Positions 16,774 to 25,837 are shown, counted from the first letter of the stretch. The stretch: 64,000 nucleotides of DNA from Marixanthomonas ophiurae (GCF_003413745.1 NZ_QVID01000002.1:558001-622000); one strand, 5' to 3'. Program-made: numbers and translations. The notes: generated from the sequence alone by a model not told the origin.

Positions 16774-18963
16774 TCAAACTTTTTCCAACTCATCCAAACT
16801 TACATCTGCAGTGAACATACCGTAATTAACGATTGCTTTTTTCTTTTCAATCTTATCGATGGTTCCAATGGCTCGGCCGTCAATCATCCGCACACGATCA
16901 CCAAGCTTTAAGGTCACTTTCGGTTTTGGAGGTGGCGCTTTTTTGGCCTCTTCCTTTTCTTTCTTTTTACGTTTTCTAATTACAGCTACTTTTTGCTCTA
17001 ACTCTTGTTTTACTTCGTGCTTTTTAGCTTTTTCTTCTTTTTTAGCTTGTTTTTGTGCTTTACTGACTTTTTGTTTTTTAGGTTTTGGTTTTTTGCGTTT
17101 GCTATTTTCTTTTAAAACCATTTTAAAAAGCTCATCGAGTAATGGTTTTTTCTTTTTGTTGTTGAAGAATTTTTCAGCTAACGAATCTACCTTTTTACCT
17201 ATAGAAATCATTTTCTGGTTGCTATCATACAATTCTTGATAGCTTTCCAGTTTTTCTTGCACTTTGCTATTTATTTCTTCTAACTGTTTACTTTCTTCTC
17301 GTGCTTTCTGTTCTTCAGTCTTTAAGTTAGCCGAAGTTTCTCGAAGTTTCGAGCGCTCTTGTTGTAATTTGGCAATGGTTTTATCAAACCGAACTTTTCC
17401 GCGTTCAATTTTCTTTTTCGATTTATTAATCAAGCTATATGGAATGCCATTTTTCTGTGCTACTTCAAATGTAAAGGAGCTTCCAGCTTCCCCTAAATGC
17501 AATTGGTACAACGGCTCTAAGCTTCGGTTGTCAAACTGCATATTGGCATTGATGGCATGCGGTAGCTCACTCGCTAATACTTTTAAATTGGCATAATGTG
17601 TTGTAATAATCCCGAAGGCTTCTCGTTCGTAAAATACTTCTAAAAATGTTTCAGCTAAGGCTCCGCCTAATTCTGGATCACTTCCGGTACCAAATTCATC
17701 TATTAAAAAGAGGGTATTGTTGTTGCATTTTCGAAGGAATTGATTCATTTTTTTTAATCGGTAGCTATACGTGCTCAAATGGTTTTCGATAGATTGATTG
17801 TCGCCAATATCGGTTAAAATCCGATTAAAAAAACTAAACTCACTTAATGGATCTACTGGGACCAACAATCCACTTTGCAGCATAACCTGTAATAAGCCAA
17901 CAGTTTTAAGAGTGATGCTCTTTCCTCCGGCATTGGGGCCGCTGATTACGATAATACGCTTTTCAGGTTCCAAAGAAATAGTCTGTGGGAAGGTTTTCTC
18001 GTTCCGCTTTTTGTTAGCAACCCATAACAACGGGTGATAAGCGTTCTTTAAAAGTAAAAATTTATTTTCGGTCAAAACCGGTAAAACACCATTGATAGTG
18101 CGAGCATATTTTGCTTTTGCATACAAAACGTCAATCTTGGAGAGGTAGTTTTGGTATTGCTTTAGCAACTTTTTATATGGACGTACAAACTCAGTAAGCT
18201 GTTTTAAGATCCGTTTTATTTCTTCCTGCTCCTCGTAAATTAAATTGCTTAACTCATTAGCATACTCAAGGGTTTCTTGAGGTTCTATGTAAACAATACT
18301 TCCGGTTTTCGAATTTCCTAAAACGGCTCCTCGTATTTTCCGCCGGTACATGGCTTTTACCGCCAGCACTCTTCGGTTGTCCACAACTGTTTCTTTAATA
18401 TCGTCTAGATAGTCTGCTTGGGAGTATTGGCTCAGCGCTTTTGTAAAAGACGAGTTAATACGTCCTTTCATTTGATTTAACTGCCTGCGAATAGCTGCTA
18501 ACTCTTCAGAAGCTTCATTTTTAACATCGCCAAATCGGTCTATTTTTTTTTGAATTTCTTCAGAAATGCTCGAAGTGTAATCTACTTTTGAAGAAAAACG
18601 GTTTAGATAAACATAAAACTCTTCAAATTTCCTGAAGAATTTTAATAAATCAATTGTAGTATCGGTGACCGAACGAATTCTTCTAAAACTTGAAATTTCC
18701 AACACACTGTTCTCGATGCCTAAAAGTTGAAGAGCTTTGTCAATAGGTTCAAAATCGTGATTGGGAATGGGGCTGTCACTCTCAAATGAAGCGGTAAATT
18801 CTTTTACCCGATGCAGTTCCGGTGTGATTTTATCGGTGCTTTTAAACGGTTTAATCTTTAAAACCCGCTCGGTACCAGGTTCGGTAATGCAATTATTGGC
18901 TATTTGTTGCAAAACGGAAGGAAACTCTAAATCTTGCAATGTTTTTAAATCGATACGGACCAT
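16774..18963 (-). CDS. MutS2-type ATPase lacking the Smr nuclease domain
   Basis: A 729-residue MutS-family ATPase of the MutS2 branch. There is no N-terminal mismatch-recognition domain. A coiled-coil/lever region (about 130-290) precedes the ATPase: Walker A SGPNAGGKSITLKT near residue 345, Walker B FLIDEFGTGSDPELGGALAE, and the switch THYANLKVLA. After the ATPase come a long charged coiled coil (about 525-600) and a very Lys-rich linker (about 630-690). The C terminus (KLGDRVRMIDGRAIGTID) is a small KOW-like beta domain, and the Smr endonuclease domain that ends typical MutS2 is missing. MutS2 proteins act in recombination control or in rescue of collided ribosomes; without Smr a nuclease role is unlikely. 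It is divergent from ung with 51 bp between the starts. Confidence 0.9.
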   Translation of the reverse strand: MVRIDLKTLQDLEFPSVLQQIANNCITEPGTERVLKIKPFKSTDKITPELHRVKEFTASFESDSPIPNHDFEPIDKALQLLGIENSVLEISSFRRIRSVTDTTIDLLKFFRKFEEFYVYLNRFSSKVDYTSSISEEIQKKIDRFGDVKNEASEELAAIRRQLNQMKGRINSSFTKALSQYSQADYLDDIKETVVDNRRVLAVKAMYRRKIRGAVLGNSKTGSIVYIEPQETLEYANELSNLIYEEQEEIKRILKQLTEFVRPYKKLLKQYQNYLSKIDVLYAKAKYARTINGVLPVLTENKFLLLKNAYHPLLWVANKKRNEKTFPQTISLEPEKRIIVISGPNAGGKSITLKTVGLLQVMLQSGLLVPVDPLSEFSFFNRILTDIGDNQSIENHLSTYSYRLKKMNQFLRKCNNNTLFLIDEFGTGSDPELGGALAETFLEVFYEREAFGIITTHYANLKVLASELPHAINANMQFDNRSLEPLYQLHLGEAGSSFTFEVAQKNGIPYSLINKSKKKIERGKVRFDKTIAKLQQERSKLRETSANLKTEEQKAREESKQLEEINSKVQEKLESYQELYDSNQKMISIGKKVDSLAEKFFNNKKKKPLLDELFKMVLKENSKRKKPKPKKQKVSKAQKQAKKEEKAKKHEVKQELEQKVAVIRKRKKKEKEEAKKAPPPKPKVTLKLGDRVRMIDGRAIGTIDKIEKKKAIVNYGMFTADVSLDELEKV

Positions 18964-19014
18964 TCGCCTTTTATACTGTAATTTTACGTTTTATGGATTA
19001 CAAAAATACATATA

Positions 19015-19680
19015 ATGAAGGTAACAATTGAAGAAAGTTGGAAGCAGCAATTAGCCGATGAATTTGAGAAACCGTACTTCAAACAATTAAAAGATTTTGT
19101 AAAAAATGAATATGATAAAAACACCTGTTTTCCTCCCGGACAACAAATATTTTCTGCTTTTGACCACACACCTTTTAATGAAGTTAAAGTAGTAATATTA
19201 GGGCAAGATCCTTATCACGGAGTTGGACAAGCAAATGGTTTGTGTTTTTCAGTTGCGGATGGTATTGCAAAACCTCCCTCATTGGTTAATATTTTTAAAG
19301 AAATTGAAACTGATGTAAATATTTCGGTACCACCAAACGGGAATTTGGAACGGTGGGCAAATCAAGGGGTGTTATTATTAAATGCAACGTTGACAGTTAG
19401 AGCACATAAAGCTGGGAGTCATCAAAAAAAGGGATGGGAACAATTTACCAATGCCGTTATTTCAAAACTCTCTGAAAATAGGGAAGGACTCGTTTTTTTA
19501 TTATGGGGTGGTTATGCTAAGAAGAAAGGAGCAAAAATCGATACGGAGAAACATTTGGTGCTAACTAGTGGCCATCCGTCACCATTGAGTGCTAATAGAG
19601 GCTATTGGTTTGGGAATAAACATTTCAGTAAAACAAATTTGTATTTAGAAAAAGCTGGAAAAGAAAAAATTGAGTGGTAA
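19015..19680 (+). CDS. ung: Uracil-DNA glycosylase, family 1
   Basis: Removes uracil from DNA as the first step of base-excision repair. The 221-residue length is typical. The water-activating loop GQDPYHG holds Asp65 and His68, the following CFSVADGIAKPPSLVNIF is the Pro-rich and uracil-recognition part, and the Leu-intercalation loop HPSPLSA contains catalytic His187. All catalytic residues are present, so the enzyme should be active. It is transcribed away from mutS2 out of a 51-bp gap. A small membrane microprotein gene lies convergent just after it. Confidence 0.97.
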   Translation: MKVTIEESWKQQLADEFEKPYFKQLKDFVKNEYDKNTCFPPGQQIFSAFDHTPFNEVKVVILGQDPYHGVGQANGLCFSVADGIAKPPSLVNIFKEIETDVNISVPPNGNLERWANQGVLLLNATLTVRAHKAGSHQKKGWEQFTNAVISKLSENREGLVFLLWGGYAKKKGAKIDTEKHLVLTSGHPSPLSANRGYWFGNKHFSKTNLYLEKAGKEKIEW

Positions 19681-19740
19681 CCTAATATTGAATAGGCTAT
19701 CCTCAATTTGAAATAAATTTAAATTTTAGATCGAGTTATT

Positions 19741-19848
19741 TTACTCGTCTTTCGGTGTTTCGGGCTCAGCAACATCATTGCAGCTAAATTGCAGTAACAA
19801 GAAATTTGTTACTAATAGAGCCCCTAAAATGATTAGAAATGTGGTCAT
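19741..19848 (-). CDS. Small membrane protein, 35 residues
   Basis: An open frame with ATG at 19848 and TAA at 19741. The product starts MTTFLIILGALLVTNFLLLQF, one hydrophobic helix of about 20 residues, then SCNDVAEPETPKDE, a short acidic tail with one cysteine. A single-span topology with the tail on one face is clear. The shape (one helix plus charged tail) is like other flavobacterial microproteins, but I cannot name a family. It sits between ung and the substrate-binding protein gene in an otherwise non-coding 236-bp gap. Coding is supported by composition only; conservation would decide. Confidence 0.6.
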   Translation of the reverse strand: MTTFLIILGALLVTNFLLLQFSCNDVAEPETPKDE

Positions 19849-19916
19849 AGTGTTCTTACTTTACAATAGTAAGATGGACTACATTTAAAAAGGTTGCGTA
19901 AAAATATACTATTTTT

Positions 19917-20774
19917 TTAAGAAGATTTCCAAAGGATCTCTTCTGAAGGGATTTTTTTATCAATTAAATTTAATTCAATCAATTTTTCTTGAACACTTTT
20001 AAGCTCTTCTTCCGTGAGGTTTTCTTGGCTCCATTCGGTTAATGATAACCATTGCTGCACATCTTCTAATTTTTGATCATACCTATTAGATATCATAGTA
20101 TCTATAGACGGTATGTCTTTAAACTCTTTTGTAGTTTGGTTTATGGTTTCCAATATAGATGTAATAAGTTCACTATCTTTCTCTAAAATTTCATTTCTAA
20201 CAGCAATTACAAAGCATGGCCAGGGAGTAGGGCACTCGCCAACCAATCTAAACGGGCCATTATCTACGTAGGGTTTTGTGGTAAATTTTTCCCACATAAA
20301 ATAGTCGCCATTTCCCTCGGGAAGATTTTTTAAGGCACCATCTAAGTCTTGAATTACTTTAAATTCTAAGTCATCTTCGTAATCCCAACCTTGATTTTCA
20401 GCGTTTACATACGACATTAAGTGAGAACCCGATCCATAACGGCTTATAGCGGCTTCTGTTCCTTTTAAATCGGAAACCTTTTTATAATCTGAGTTTTCAG
20501 CAACATGAATTCCCCATAACAAAGGAGATTTTACAAACACTTGAACAATTTTTGAATCGTTTCCGTTTATAATATCACGAACAATACCTTCAGTTAAAAT
20601 TACAGCCATATCAATGCTGCCATCACGAAGGGCTTTACACATTTCACCGGTTCCGCCATAATAATCTTTCCAGCGAAGATTAATATTTTCGTCGTGATAC
20701 TTTTTGTCGCGAAGTGTTAAGTACCAAGGTAAATTAAAGTGTTCAGGTACACCACCTATGAGCAATTTTTTCAT
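19917..20774 (-). CDS. Substrate-binding-protein fold, without signal peptide
   Basis: A 285-residue protein with the type 2 periplasmic-binding fold of the NMT1/SsuA group: it opens with a beta strand and a ligand loop (IGGVPEHFNLPWYL), has GGTGEMCKALRDGSIDMAVI near residue 41, and SRYGSGSHLMSYV near residue 112, matching the two-lobe ligand cleft. No signal peptide or lipobox precedes it, so it should remain in the cytosol, and no ABC permease or ATPase is encoded nearby. The gene overlaps the nucleoside phosphorylase stop by 4 bp (ATGA), so the two are co-translated. A soluble ligand sensor or an enzyme of the THI5-like kind is possible; the function is not known. Confidence 0.8.
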   Translation of the reverse strand: MKKLLIGGVPEHFNLPWYLTLRDKKYHDENINLRWKDYYGGTGEMCKALRDGSIDMAVILTEGIVRDIINGNDSKIVQVFVKSPLLWGIHVAENSDYKKVSDLKGTEAAISRYGSGSHLMSYVNAENQGWDYEDDLEFKVIQDLDGALKNLPEGNGDYFMWEKFTTKPYVDNGPFRLVGECPTPWPCFVIAVRNEILEKDSELITSILETINQTTKEFKDIPSIDTMISNRYDQKLEDVQQWLSLTEWSQENLTEEELKSVQEKLIELNLIDKKIPSEEILWKSS

Positions 20775-21640
20775 CCCGTAATTGTTTCTAATGTCTTTAA
20801 AATAAGGTTTTCCACAGTCTGCTGTGGTGTTTGGCTAAATTCACCATTAGCTCTATTTGCCAAAATTGCGTTTAATGATATGGCTTTATGATTCAATAAA
20901 TGTGCCATCCCATAGATTCCAGAAGTTTCCATCTCAAGATTGGTAACTTTTTTATTATTAAATGAAAATGAAGCAATTTTGTCGTTTAGACCAGCGTCTT
21001 GTAATGAAAGGCGTAAGACTCTTCCTTGTGGGCCGTAGAAACCTACGTTGGTTGCTGTTACTCCTTTTATAAATTTTTCTTCGGAAAAAAATTTCAAAAG
21101 TGACGCATCTGCATTTACTACATACGGAGCTGATTTTTTAGCAGACCAATTAGTGTGTTGCATAAATGCTTCGGAAAAAGATTCATTTAAAAACGAAGTA
21201 TTTCCATAAAAATGAAGCAAATTGTCAAGACCTACAGCTGTTTCAGAAACTAAAAAACTATCCATAGGAATATCTGTTTGAATAGCTCCAGATGTACCCA
21301 CCCGAATTATAGTGAGTTGTGTATGGTTTTCTTTTATTGTTCGTGTTTCAAAATCAATATTGACCAAGGCGTCTAATTCATTGAAAACAATGTCAATATT
21401 ATCGGTACCAATCCCGGTTGAAATGACCGAAATTCGTTTGCCTTTATACGTACCCGTATGGGTTTTAAATTCTCTTTTATGAACATCGACCTCTAAGGCG
21501 TCAAAGTGCTTAGAAATGCTCTCCACCCGCTCGGGGTCGCCTACGGTTATGACGGTTTGGGCGAGGTCTTCAGGTCGTAGGTTAAGGTGATAAATACTAC
21601 CATCGGGGTTTAAGATTAATTCAGATTCTGCTATTCTCAT
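20771..21640 (-). CDS. Nucleoside phosphorylase, uridine phosphorylase-like
   Basis: A 289-residue member of the PNP/UDP phosphorylase family, which splits a nucleoside with phosphate into base and ribose-1-phosphate. Matching blocks: VITVGDPERVESIS (phosphate site) near residue 31, VISTGIGTDNIDIVFNELDAL near residue 73, VRVGTSGA-like IIRVGTSGAIQ, and NLEMETSGIYGMA near residue 235, with the Glu-Met-Glu motif that binds ribose. Substrate base is not decided by sequence. It is the third gene of a four-gene operon and overlaps both neighbours by 4 bp. Confidence 0.88.
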   Translation of the reverse strand: MRIAESELILNPDGSIYHLNLRPEDLAQTVITVGDPERVESISKHFDALEVDVHKREFKTHTGTYKGKRISVISTGIGTDNIDIVFNELDALVNIDFETRTIKENHTQLTIIRVGTSGAIQTDIPMDSFLVSETAVGLDNLLHFYGNTSFLNESFSEAFMQHTNWSAKKSAPYVVNADASLLKFFSEEKFIKGVTATNVGFYGPQGRVLRLSLQDAGLNDKIASFSFNNKKVTNLEMETSGIYGMAHLLNHKAISLNAILANRANGEFSQTPQQTVENLILKTLETITG

Positions 21641-21960
21641 CCACCTACACGTTTCACATTAAAGCCTTTATCTTGCAAATGCTCCATAATTTCTTTTCGG
21701 TAATCTCCTTGAATGATAATTTGTTCGTTTTTAAAACTACCGCCAACACCGAGCATTTTTTTTAATTCTTTAGCCAATTGTTTAAAATCACTTTGAGCAC
21801 CGGTATAATTATCAATAATGGTTATCGGTTTTCCGCGACGTTTCTCATATTTACAATGCAACGGATCATCTTGAAGCCAAACGTTTGATTTTTCTTCTTT
21901 GGGCTCTTCAGAAGGTTCGTGATCGGGAAATAAATCTTTTAATTGGTCTTGTAAATCCAT
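21637..21960 (-). CDS. SUI1/eIF1-like translation factor (YciH family)
   Basis: A 107-residue protein with the SUI1 fold: an acidic N-terminal tail (about 1-30) followed by KRRGKPITIIDNYTG, LKKMLGVGGSFKNEQIIIQG and a C-terminal helix HLQDKGFNVKRVGG. This is the pattern of E. coli YciH and eIF1, which act at the small ribosomal subunit in start-site fidelity. It is 3 bp from the oxygenase and overlaps the phosphorylase start by 4 bp. Confidence 0.9.
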   Translation of the reverse strand: MDLQDQLKDLFPDHEPSEEPKEEKSNVWLQDDPLHCKYEKRRGKPITIIDNYTGAQSDFKQLAKELKKMLGVGGSFKNEQIIIQGDYRKEIMEHLQDKGFNVKRVGG

Positions 21961-21963
21961 AAA

Positions 21964-22914
21964 TTATTCTTTAATCAACCCAATTTCTACTAACCGCTGG
22001 TGTAAAAATTCGCCTGCTGTAATATCTGGAAAAGCTTTTGGGTGTTCCTCATCTACACACGCATCTAAGCAATTTAATTTCATATCGCTGCGAGGGTGCA
22101 TAAAAAATGGAATACTGTATCGTGGGTTGTCCCAATCTTCTTTAGGAGGGTTTACAACTCTATGAATAGTAGAGCGTAATTTATTATTGGTGTGACGTTC
22201 TAACATATCGCCAACATTAATTACCAACTCGTCTTCTTGTGGAATAGCATCAATCCATTCACCGTCTTTTCTTAATACTTGCAGTCCTCCGGCCGAAGCT
22301 CCCATTAATAAGGTTATTAGGTTAATATCTCCGTGAGCTCCAGCTCGAACAGCACCTTTAGGTTCTTCGGTTATGGGTGGATAGTGGATAGGGCGTAAAA
22401 TACTATTTCCGTTAGTAGCCCATTTATCAAAATAAGTTTCTTCAATGCCTATATACAGTGCTAAAGCGCGAAGTACATAAATCCCTGTTTTTTCAAGCAT
22501 TCTGTAGGCTTCCATTCCGGTAGGGTTAAAATCAGGAAGTTCTTTTACTTCTACATTATCTGGATATTCTTCAGGCAAATCAGCTTCTGCATCAGGCTCC
22601 TGACCAAAATGCCAAAACTCTTTTAAATCACCTTCTTTTTTACCTTTTGCGTGTTCTTTTCCGAAGGAAACGTAACCACGTTGACCGCCTAGGCCTTCAA
22701 TTTCATATTTTTCTTTGTCTTCAACTGGTAAAGCGAAGAAAGCCTTAATTTCTTTGTAAAGATTTTCAACTAAATCATCACTTAAAAAATGATTTTTCAA
22801 AGACACAAAGCCTATTTCTTCATAAGCAGCACCAATTTCATCTACAAATTTTTGTTTTCTTTTTGGGTCATCAGACAAGAAGTCTGAAAGATCCACGCTA
22901 GGTATGTTATTCAT
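21964..22914 (-). CDS. Isopenicillin-N-synthase-like 2-oxoglutarate/Fe(II) oxygenase
   Basis: A 316-residue soluble dioxygenase. Residues 1-100 form the conserved DIOX_N part (DLSDFLS...YEEIGFVSLKNH). The iron triad is complete: His194 and Asp196 in GAHGDINLITLL and His251 in LRSTIHRVVNP; Arg265 and Ser267 in RYSIPFF would bind 2-oxoglutarate. Natural substrate unknown; homologues range from antibiotic to pyrimidine oxidations. It is first in the operon, with a doubled -7-like element 21 bp before its ATG, and is divergent from the E1 gene. Confidence 0.9.
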   Translation of the reverse strand: MNNIPSVDLSDFLSDDPKRKQKFVDEIGAAYEEIGFVSLKNHFLSDDLVENLYKEIKAFFALPVEDKEKYEIEGLGGQRGYVSFGKEHAKGKKEGDLKEFWHFGQEPDAEADLPEEYPDNVEVKELPDFNPTGMEAYRMLEKTGIYVLRALALYIGIEETYFDKWATNGNSILRPIHYPPITEEPKGAVRAGAHGDINLITLLMGASAGGLQVLRKDGEWIDAIPQEDELVINVGDMLERHTNNKLRSTIHRVVNPPKEDWDNPRYSIPFFMHPRSDMKLNCLDACVDEEHPKAFPDITAGEFLHQRLVEIGLIKE

Positions 22915-22934
22915 AAGATTTTATTTTCAAAATA

Positions 22935-22951
22935 CAAATATACCAAATATA
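22935..22951 (-). promoter_or_regulatory. Two tandem TATATTTG -7-like elements
   Basis: On the minus strand TATATTTG occurs at 22944-22951 and again at 22935-22942, 21-37 bp before the oxygenase ATG. Both match TAnnTTTG, so the operon could have two closely spaced start points. Confidence 0.45.
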
Positions 22952-23010
22952 GAGGTCATTTCCGAAGTTAAAAAAGTGAATTAAACGCTTTACTGAACAG
23001 CAATTTTTTC

Positions 23011-23018
23011 TACATTTG
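23011..23018 (+). promoter_or_regulatory. Candidate -7 promoter element (TACATTTG) of the E1 gene
   Basis: TACATTTG lies 19 bp before the ATG at 23038 and matches TAnnTTTG. Confidence 0.45.
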
Positions 23019-23037
23019 AAAGTACTAAAAACAAACT

Positions 23038-25044
23038 ATGAGTTCCGAAACTGCATCTACCGTTCAATTTAATTACGACCGTAGCACTATTGATGACAAT
23101 ACGTTAATTTCCTTATATAAAAGAATGCTGAAACCTCGATTAATAGAGGAAAAGATGCTCATTTTATTACGACAAGGTAAAATATCTAAATGGTTTAGCG
23201 GTATTGGGCAGGAAGCCATATCGGTAGGGATTACGGCGGTATTAGATAAGGAAGAATATATATTGCCGATGCACCGAAACTTAGGGGTGTTTACTACACG
23301 GGATATTCCTTTAAACCGTTTGTTTTCGCAATGGCAAGGAAAGGCCAATGGTTTTACAAAAGGACGCGATCGCAGCTTTCATTTTGGTACGCAAGAGTTT
23401 AAAATTGTGGGGATGATATCGCATTTAGGGCCCCAATTTGGCGTTGCCGACGGGATTGCTTTAGCGAACAAATTAAAAAACAACAAGCAAGTCTGCGCTG
23501 TATTTACAGGAGAGGGAGGAACGAGCGAAGGTGATATTCACGAATCGTTGAATGTCGCTTCTGTTTGGCAGTTACCTGTTTTATTCTGTATTGAAAACAA
23601 CGGTTATGGATTGTCCACGCCAACAAACGAACAATATAATTGTGAAAATTTGGCCGACCGTGGTAAAGGCTATGGGATGGAAGCCCATATTATCGAAGGG
23701 AATAACATCCTGGAAGTATATTCTAAAGTAAAAAACCTTGTTGAAGATATGCGGGAAAATCCGCGACCAATATTGCTAGAGTTTAAAACCTTTAGAATGC
23801 GCGGTCACGAAGAAGCAAGTGGTACTAAATACGTGCCTCAAGAATTGATGGATGAATGGGCAGCTAAAGATCCCTTGGAAAATTTTGCAGAATTTCTTCG
23901 GAATGAAAACATACTTACTGAAGACGAAAATATTCAGTTTAAACAAGAAATAATCTCCGAAATAAATGAGAATCTTGATTTGGCTTTTTCTGAAGAAGTA
24001 ATAACTTCAACTAAAAGTAATGAGTTAAATGATTTATATGAAAGCATTGAATATGAAGAAGTTAAAGAAAATTTAAATAAAGAAGAAATTCGATTGATTG
24101 ATGCCATTTCTCAAGGACTAAGACAATCTATGCAGCGGCATGATAATCTAGTAATAATGGGGCAAGACATTGCTGAATATGGTGGTGTTTTTAAAATAAC
24201 TGATGGTTTTGTAGATAAATTTGGTAAAGATCGTGTGCGTAATACTCCTATATGTGAGTCGGCGATAATTTCTGCAAGCATGGGACTTTCTATTAATGGG
24301 TATAAATCGGTTATGGAAATGCAGTTTGGTGATTTTGCTACTTCCGGGTTTAATCCTATCGTTAATTACTTGGCAAAAAGTCATTATCGTTGGAATCAAA
24401 AAGCGGATGTTGTGATTCGCATGCCTTGCGGAGCAGGAGTAGGAGCAGGACCTTTTCATAGCCAGACGAATGAAGCGTGGTTTACCCATACCCCTGGATT
24501 AAAAGTAGTGTATCCAGCTTTTCCATATGATGCCAAAGGATTATTAGCAACTGCCATTGAAGATCCAAATCCGGTGCTTTTCTTTGAACACAAAGCATTA
24601 TATAGAAGTATTCGCCAAGAAGTACCAACAGATTACTACACGTTACCCCTAGGTAAAGCTTCCTTACTAAGAGAAGGGAAGGATATTACCATCGTTACAT
24701 ACGGTGCGGGCGTGCATTGGACTTTGGAAACTTTAGATGAGATGCCAGCTATTTCAGCAGATTTAATTGATTTGCGTACGCTTTCCCCTTTAGATACTGA
24801 AGCTATTTTTGCTTCTGTAAAGAAAACAAATAAGGTTATTATTCTTCAAGAAGATTCTATGTTTGGTGGGTTGGCGTCAGATATTTCAGCGTTAATTTCT
24901 GAAAACTGTTTTGAGTATTTAGATGCTCCAATTAGGCGAGTAGCAAGTATGGAAACACCGGTGCCATTCGCTGCCAATCTTGAAAAACAGTACCTTCCAA
25001 AAGAACGCTTTAAAGAAGAATTGGCTTCTTTAGTAGCTTATTAA
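23038..25044 (+). CDS. Branched-chain 2-oxoacid dehydrogenase E1, fused alpha and beta subunits
   Basis: A 668-residue thiamine-diphosphate enzyme that decarboxylates 2-oxo acids from Val, Leu and Ile and passes the acyl group to the lipoyl domain of E2. Residues 1-330 are the alpha subunit, with the TPP-Mg motif GEGGTSEGDIHESLN near residue 158 and CIENNGYGLST. Residues 340-668 are the beta subunit, starting at LIDAISQGLRQSM and containing GQDIAEYGGVFKIT, NTPICESAIISASMG and the C-terminal transketolase-type domain (ILQEDSMFGGLAS). This one-chain form is common in Bacteroidota. The E2 and E3 genes are not in the window. The enzyme supplies branched acyl-CoA starters for iso-fatty acids, relevant to the lipid-type pathway 2 kb downstream, though no direct link is shown. 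Confidence 0.95.
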   Translation: MSSETASTVQFNYDRSTIDDNTLISLYKRMLKPRLIEEKMLILLRQGKISKWFSGIGQEAISVGITAVLDKEEYILPMHRNLGVFTTRDIPLNRLFSQWQGKANGFTKGRDRSFHFGTQEFKIVGMISHLGPQFGVADGIALANKLKNNKQVCAVFTGEGGTSEGDIHESLNVASVWQLPVLFCIENNGYGLSTPTNEQYNCENLADRGKGYGMEAHIIEGNNILEVYSKVKNLVEDMRENPRPILLEFKTFRMRGHEEASGTKYVPQELMDEWAAKDPLENFAEFLRNENILTEDENIQFKQEIISEINENLDLAFSEEVITSTKSNELNDLYESIEYEEVKENLNKEEIRLIDAISQGLRQSMQRHDNLVIMGQDIAEYGGVFKITDGFVDKFGKDRVRNTPICESAIISASMGLSINGYKSVMEMQFGDFATSGFNPIVNYLAKSHYRWNQKADVVIRMPCGAGVGAGPFHSQTNEAWFTHTPGLKVVYPAFPYDAKGLLATAIEDPNPVLFFEHKALYRSIRQEVPTDYYTLPLGKASLLREGKDITIVTYGAGVHWTLETLDEMPAISADLIDLRTLSPLDTEAIFASVKKTNKVIILQEDSMFGGLASDISALISENCFEYLDAPIRRVASMETPVPFAANLEKQYLPKERFKEELASLVAY

Positions 25045-25142
25045 AATGTTAACATTTGCTGTTAAACTTATTGTAAACATTCCATTTCAAGAATGATTGT
25101 TATGTACCTTAGTGATATACTAATCATTAAAACTTAAAAATT

Positions 25143-25304
25143 ATGGTACGTTGGATTGTTATTTTTCTAGTAATCGCATTAATTGCGGCAGTATTTGGAT
25201 TTGGTGGCATCGCAGAAGGTGCAACTGATATCGCAATGATTATTTTTTGGATATTTTTAGTACTACTTGTATTATCCTTATTATCTAGATTATTTAGAAG
25301 ATAG
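25143..25304 (+). CDS. DUF1328 small membrane protein
   Basis: A 53-residue microprotein with ATG at 25143 and TAG at 25302-25304. The product starts [20 protein letters not shown], then [18 protein letters not shown] and ends SLLSRLFRR. Two hydrophobic helices with the GFGGIA...GA...IA pattern between them identify the DUF1328 (YtjA-like) family, small inner-membrane proteins of unknown role often raised in stress. It is 98 bp after the E1 gene and 53 bp before the lipocalin-like gene. Confidence 0.9.
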   Translation: MVRWIVIFLVIALIAAVFGFGGIAEGATDIAMIIFWIFLVLLVLSLLSRLFRR

Positions 25305-25357
25305 ATTTTTTTTGACCTTATAATATTACTAACCTTTAAATTTAAAAATTACCAAGT

Positions 25358-25837
25358 ATGAAAAAACTTATTGTATTAGCTGTAGTGGCTATGACCGTAT
25401 TATCGTGCGGTACCCCCAAGACAGTTACAGAGTCACGTAAAATAATCAAAGGATATTGGGCCTTAGATAACATTTCTTATAGTGAATCCGGAGAATTTAA
25501 TGTTTCTTTATTAGGAGACACTTCAAAAGAATGTTTTGAAGGTAGTACATGGAGATTTATTCCTAACAATAATACAGGAGTTTACACTATAAATAACCCA
25601 GATTGCCCTACAGGAGATCGAAACTTTATTTTTACAATTCAGGAAATAGATCCTGCAACTGGATTATATGATTTCCTATTAAAACCAACCAATGCTAAGG
25701 GTAAATCTGCAGATGATGCAGGTTTCCGTTTACAATTGGCACAGTTAAATGAGTCATCTATGCGTTGGGAACAAACAGTTAACTTAGAAGGATCTCCTTT
25801 TACAATCAATATGAACTTTACTAAAATTAATGAATAA
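25358..25837 (+). CDS. Lipocalin-like lipoprotein
   Basis: A 159-residue lipoprotein: the signal peptide ends in a lipobox (TVLSC, Cys17), and the mature protein has the Bacteroidota lipocalin-like pattern, with a first strand IIKGYWALDNISYSESG and a later WRFIPNNNTGVYTI. Cargo or role unknown. Its TAA overlaps the ATG of the OmpA-like gene by 1 bp (TAATG), so the pair is translationally coupled, and both probably act in the envelope. Confidence 0.85.
   Translation: MKKLIVLAVVAMTVLSCGTPKTVTESRKIIKGYWALDNISYSESGEFNVSLLGDTSKECFEGSTWRFIPNNNTGVYTINNPDCPTGDRNFIFTIQEIDPATGLYDFLLKPTNAKGKSADDAGFRLQLAQLNESSMRWEQTVNLEGSPFTINMNFTKINE

Noticed and set aside
16859-18037. Several plus-strand open frames of 79-126 codons across mutS2
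   Set aside because: They run antisense to a well-supported ATPase gene and have Phe/Ser/Leu-rich shadow composition with no motif.
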